The position numbers were made by a program, and so were the translations under genes. Positions 40,990 through 42,588 of a DNA stretch of 42,588 bases are shown here, in pieces (position 1 is the stretch's first letter; each line of letters starts with the position of its first letter). The notes beneath the pieces were generated by a model. It had not been told where the DNA came from. It worked only from the letters and a program-made list of their open reading frames with translations, and ran no database searches. Origin of the DNA: Lachnospiraceae bacterium (GTDB lineage Bacteria > Bacillota > Clostridia > Lachnospirales > Lachnospiraceae); contig JAFRLH010000093.1 in assembly GCA_017431345.1 (NCBI GenBank), positions 1 through 42,588 of the forward strand. Reading direction: 5' to 3'.

Positions 40990-41354
40990 GAAACCGATCC
41001 TTACAAACTTACATGGTTCTCAAGCTTAATCACGCCGCCATTCGGTAAAGTCAAGGTTTCTGATCCTTACAAACTTACATGGTTCTCAAGCAGCAGTTGC
41101 CTGAAGGGCGTTACAGAATTCGTTTCTGATCCTTACAAACTTACATGGTTCTCAAGCACGTTCAGCACAGAAAAAGCGAAATAAGAGTTTCTGATCCTTA
41201 CAAACTTACATGGTTCTCAAGCCGGCAAAACAACATCGGAGTCGACCATCAGGTTTCTGATCCTTACAAACTTACATGGTTCTCAAGCTAATGGGCGAAG
41301 CATTCAAGCCGCCGAAAAGTTTCTGATCCTTACAAACTTACATGGTTCTCAAGC
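40990..41354 (-). CRISPR. type II CRISPR array, six 36-bp repeats and five 29-30-bp spacers
   Basis: Repeats at 40990-41025, 41056-41091, 41122-41157, 41187-41222, 41253-41288 and 41319-41354. The last five are identical; the first is degenerate at its left end (GAAACC instead of GTTTCT). On the plus strand the repeat begins GTTTCTGATCCTTACAAACT and ends CATGGTTCTCAAGC. Spacers are 30, 30, 29, 30 and 30 bp. The degenerate repeat at the left marks the leader-distal end, so transcription is probably on the minus strand, giving a repeat starting GCTTGAGAACC, like the GTTTGAGA of type II. No leader is left: the right end is 2 bp from the cas9-fragment stop. Confidence 0.95.
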
Positions 41355-41356
41355 GC

Positions 41357-42457
41357 TTATTCCGATGATTCCCCCATAATAGCAATAAATTTTCCAAGAG
41401 AAGAAAGCGAAGCTTTAAAATCACCATCTATACCACTTATATCATCATTTCCACCATTTTCGATCACCAAATGCATTCTTAGATACTTGACCAGTTCCTT
41501 ATGCGTAACTTTCTTTCCTTTTTCAAAAAGATCATGATAGATTGCTTGTTTCAGTTCTACCGGTATCTTTTCCCCATTTACTTTCAGATTATTCAGCTCG
41601 TTTAATACCATAAACTTCTCATATATTAAGGATGTCTTAGGCAATGCTGCTTCTCCAGTAATATATGTACAATGTCTCACCATTCTGCCAATGAATTTTT
41701 CTGCAGCTTCTTTGACATCGATCTTTTCTTCCAAATTCCAAGGATATATTTTTCCAGGTGCAATCCTTCTTGCCCATACATTATATCCTTTCACATCCAG
41801 ATACTCCTGCCCTAACGGACCAATATAATAAGGAATCTGAAACTTGAAGATTTCCTGTATTTTATCGGCTATACTCAAACCTGAATCATCGGTGTCTCTC
41901 AAAAACGTCAGATAGTTACTCGCGTTTTCAAGAATCTTTTTCATCTCTACAAGATGTACTTGATTCGGTATGACACCATTCGATGCAGTAAGCTGTTTTG
42001 GAAGGAATGTCTCATTATTAATTGACTCGACAATTGCAATTACATTTACATCCTGCTTTGCTTCTTCCGGAAATGTGCTAATAATTGCTTTAATACCTTT
42101 ATATAGTTCTTCCTGTGTTCTGCCGTATCCTTGATTTCTTCTTTTTCTTTTTCCATAACTGTAAACGCTCCCCACATAAGCACTATAGTTTCCAGGCTTC
42201 ATTATGCGGAACATCTCCTTATATTTCTCTGGTGCATACTTTTTAATTACTTTTTTAAGCAATTCCAAATCTAACGCATGCTGTTCATACTCTTCAACAC
42301 GCGAAATTGACAAATAACGGTTTCCTTTCATGATGCTGGCCAGATAACAAATGTCATGAATATTTTTCGCGGCTGAGATAGGTGCATACAGTTCTTCTCC
42401 TATAATTCCCATCAACTCATCCGCTTTTTCTTCATATGAAGCATCCTTACGAAGGAA
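41357..42457 (-). pseudogene. cas9: cas9 fragment (recognition lobe only)
   Basis: An open frame of more than 350 codons similar to the REC lobe of Cas9. Landmarks in order: SAAKNIHDICYLASIM, LDLELLKKVIKKYAPEKYKEMF, NGVIPNQVHLVEMKKILENA, FKFQIPYYIGPLG, PGKIYPWNLEEKIDVKEAAE, RMVRHCTYITGEAALPKTSL, YEKFMVLNELNNLKV, and DISGIDGDFKASL. By memory of SpCas9 it covers about residues 270-600. The RuvC-I start, bridge helix, RuvC-II, HNH, RuvC-III and PAM-reading domain are all missing. The frame is open leftwards to a TAA 2 bp from the CRISPR repeat, and rightwards to a junction near 42440-42460. It cannot cut DNA. Confidence 0.88.
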
Positions 42458-42588
42458 AAGAAGCTTTATGCAAAGGAAAGAAGAAGCTTCTGCTGCCGTT
42501 CTATAAGGGAGGACTGTATTCCGGGCAGGAAGGGAACCGCTTATTGTGGGAAAGTATTCAGAGATATATAACGGGGCATTACAATACG
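42436..42588 (+). mobile_element. internal fragment of an ISLre2/UPF0236-type transposase
   Basis: The plus strand has an open frame running off the right edge: HPYEGKEALCKGKKKLL, then PFYKGGLYSGQEGNRLLWES, then IQRYITGHYNT. The pattern K..L..PFY.GGLY.G.EGN..LWE...YI..HY is what I recall from the middle of ISLre2-family (UPF0236) transposases, just before the GDGxxWI region, which would lie outside the window. The N-terminal part is absent because cas9 sequence abuts it, so the element is truncated here. Assigned from memory. Confidence 0.5.

Noticed and set aside
40954-41184. Short repeated-peptide frame (DPYKLTWFSS repeated)
   Set aside because: It is the translation of the CRISPR repeats, not a protein.
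42409-42415. Start codon of a complete short protein at 42415 or 42412
   Set aside because: Cas9-like coding continues upstream of it (KDASYEEKADEL), so it is an internal codon of a truncated gene.

Overview
The window reads as chromosomal DNA of a Gram-positive Clostridia bacterium, most likely of the Lachnospiraceae type. The signs are the SRP RNA-dnaX-ybaB-recR block, a long (~260 nt) Firmicute-type SRP RNA, strong AGGAGG-type ribosome sites, an ECF transporter S component, a secDF fusion, a YkuD/PG-binding L,D-transpeptidase, a TSCPD protein and a type II CRISPR remnant. No species can be named from sequence alone. Most genes lie on the minus strand.

Region 1 (1-6.8 kb): two tandem TTGACA promoters read off the left edge. 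Then, in minus-strand order, come the SRP RNA, dnaX, ybaB/ebfC, recR, a large TPR protein with acidic low-complexity sequence, and a CvpA-like membrane protein. Region 2 (6.8-14.8 kb): a voltage-sensor-type K+ channel with RCK_C domains, an unrecognised membrane-anchored protein, and a five-gene module: CdaR/PucR-type regulator, opine-type dehydrogenase, TRAP transporter dctP-dctQ-dctM. This looks like uptake and oxidation of one unknown carboxylate or opine-like substrate. Region 3 (14.8-31.4 kb): housekeeping genes. These are aroA plus a chorismate mutase-shikimate kinase fusion, pgi, murG, a TSCPD protein, a HIT protein, secDF, an ECF S component, a TadZ-like protein without the Walker lysine (followed by a HicB-like relic), a cysteine-free CsoR-family protein, folC, a His-rich small protein, serA, an L,D-transpeptidase and ridA.

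Region 4 (31.4-40.9 kb) is accessory in character. It has two SGNH hydrolases, a DUF2804 protein, a NUDIX hydrolase, three flavodoxins, an AT-rich secreted CAP-domain protein, DUF3795, a rhodanese, a metallophosphoesterase and a PD-(D/E)XK nuclease-like protein. Four well-kept and at least one degenerate copy of a ~25-bp REP-like hairpin repeat are scattered through it. Two flavodoxin genes sit in equal-length 483-bp duplicated segments that each end in such a repeat.

Region 5 (40.9-42.6 kb): a six-repeat type II CRISPR array lies only 2 bp from the stop codon of a cas9 fragment that keeps part of the recognition lobe and no nuclease domain. The other end of that fragment runs into what looks like the middle of an ISLre2/UPF0236-type transposase. 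This is best read as a CRISPR-Cas9 locus collapsed by deletion and IS-linked rearrangement. I did not find a clear wholly new system. The opine dehydrogenase/TRAP module, the Cys-free CsoR/His-rich pair and the broken CRISPR locus are the best candidates for a second look.
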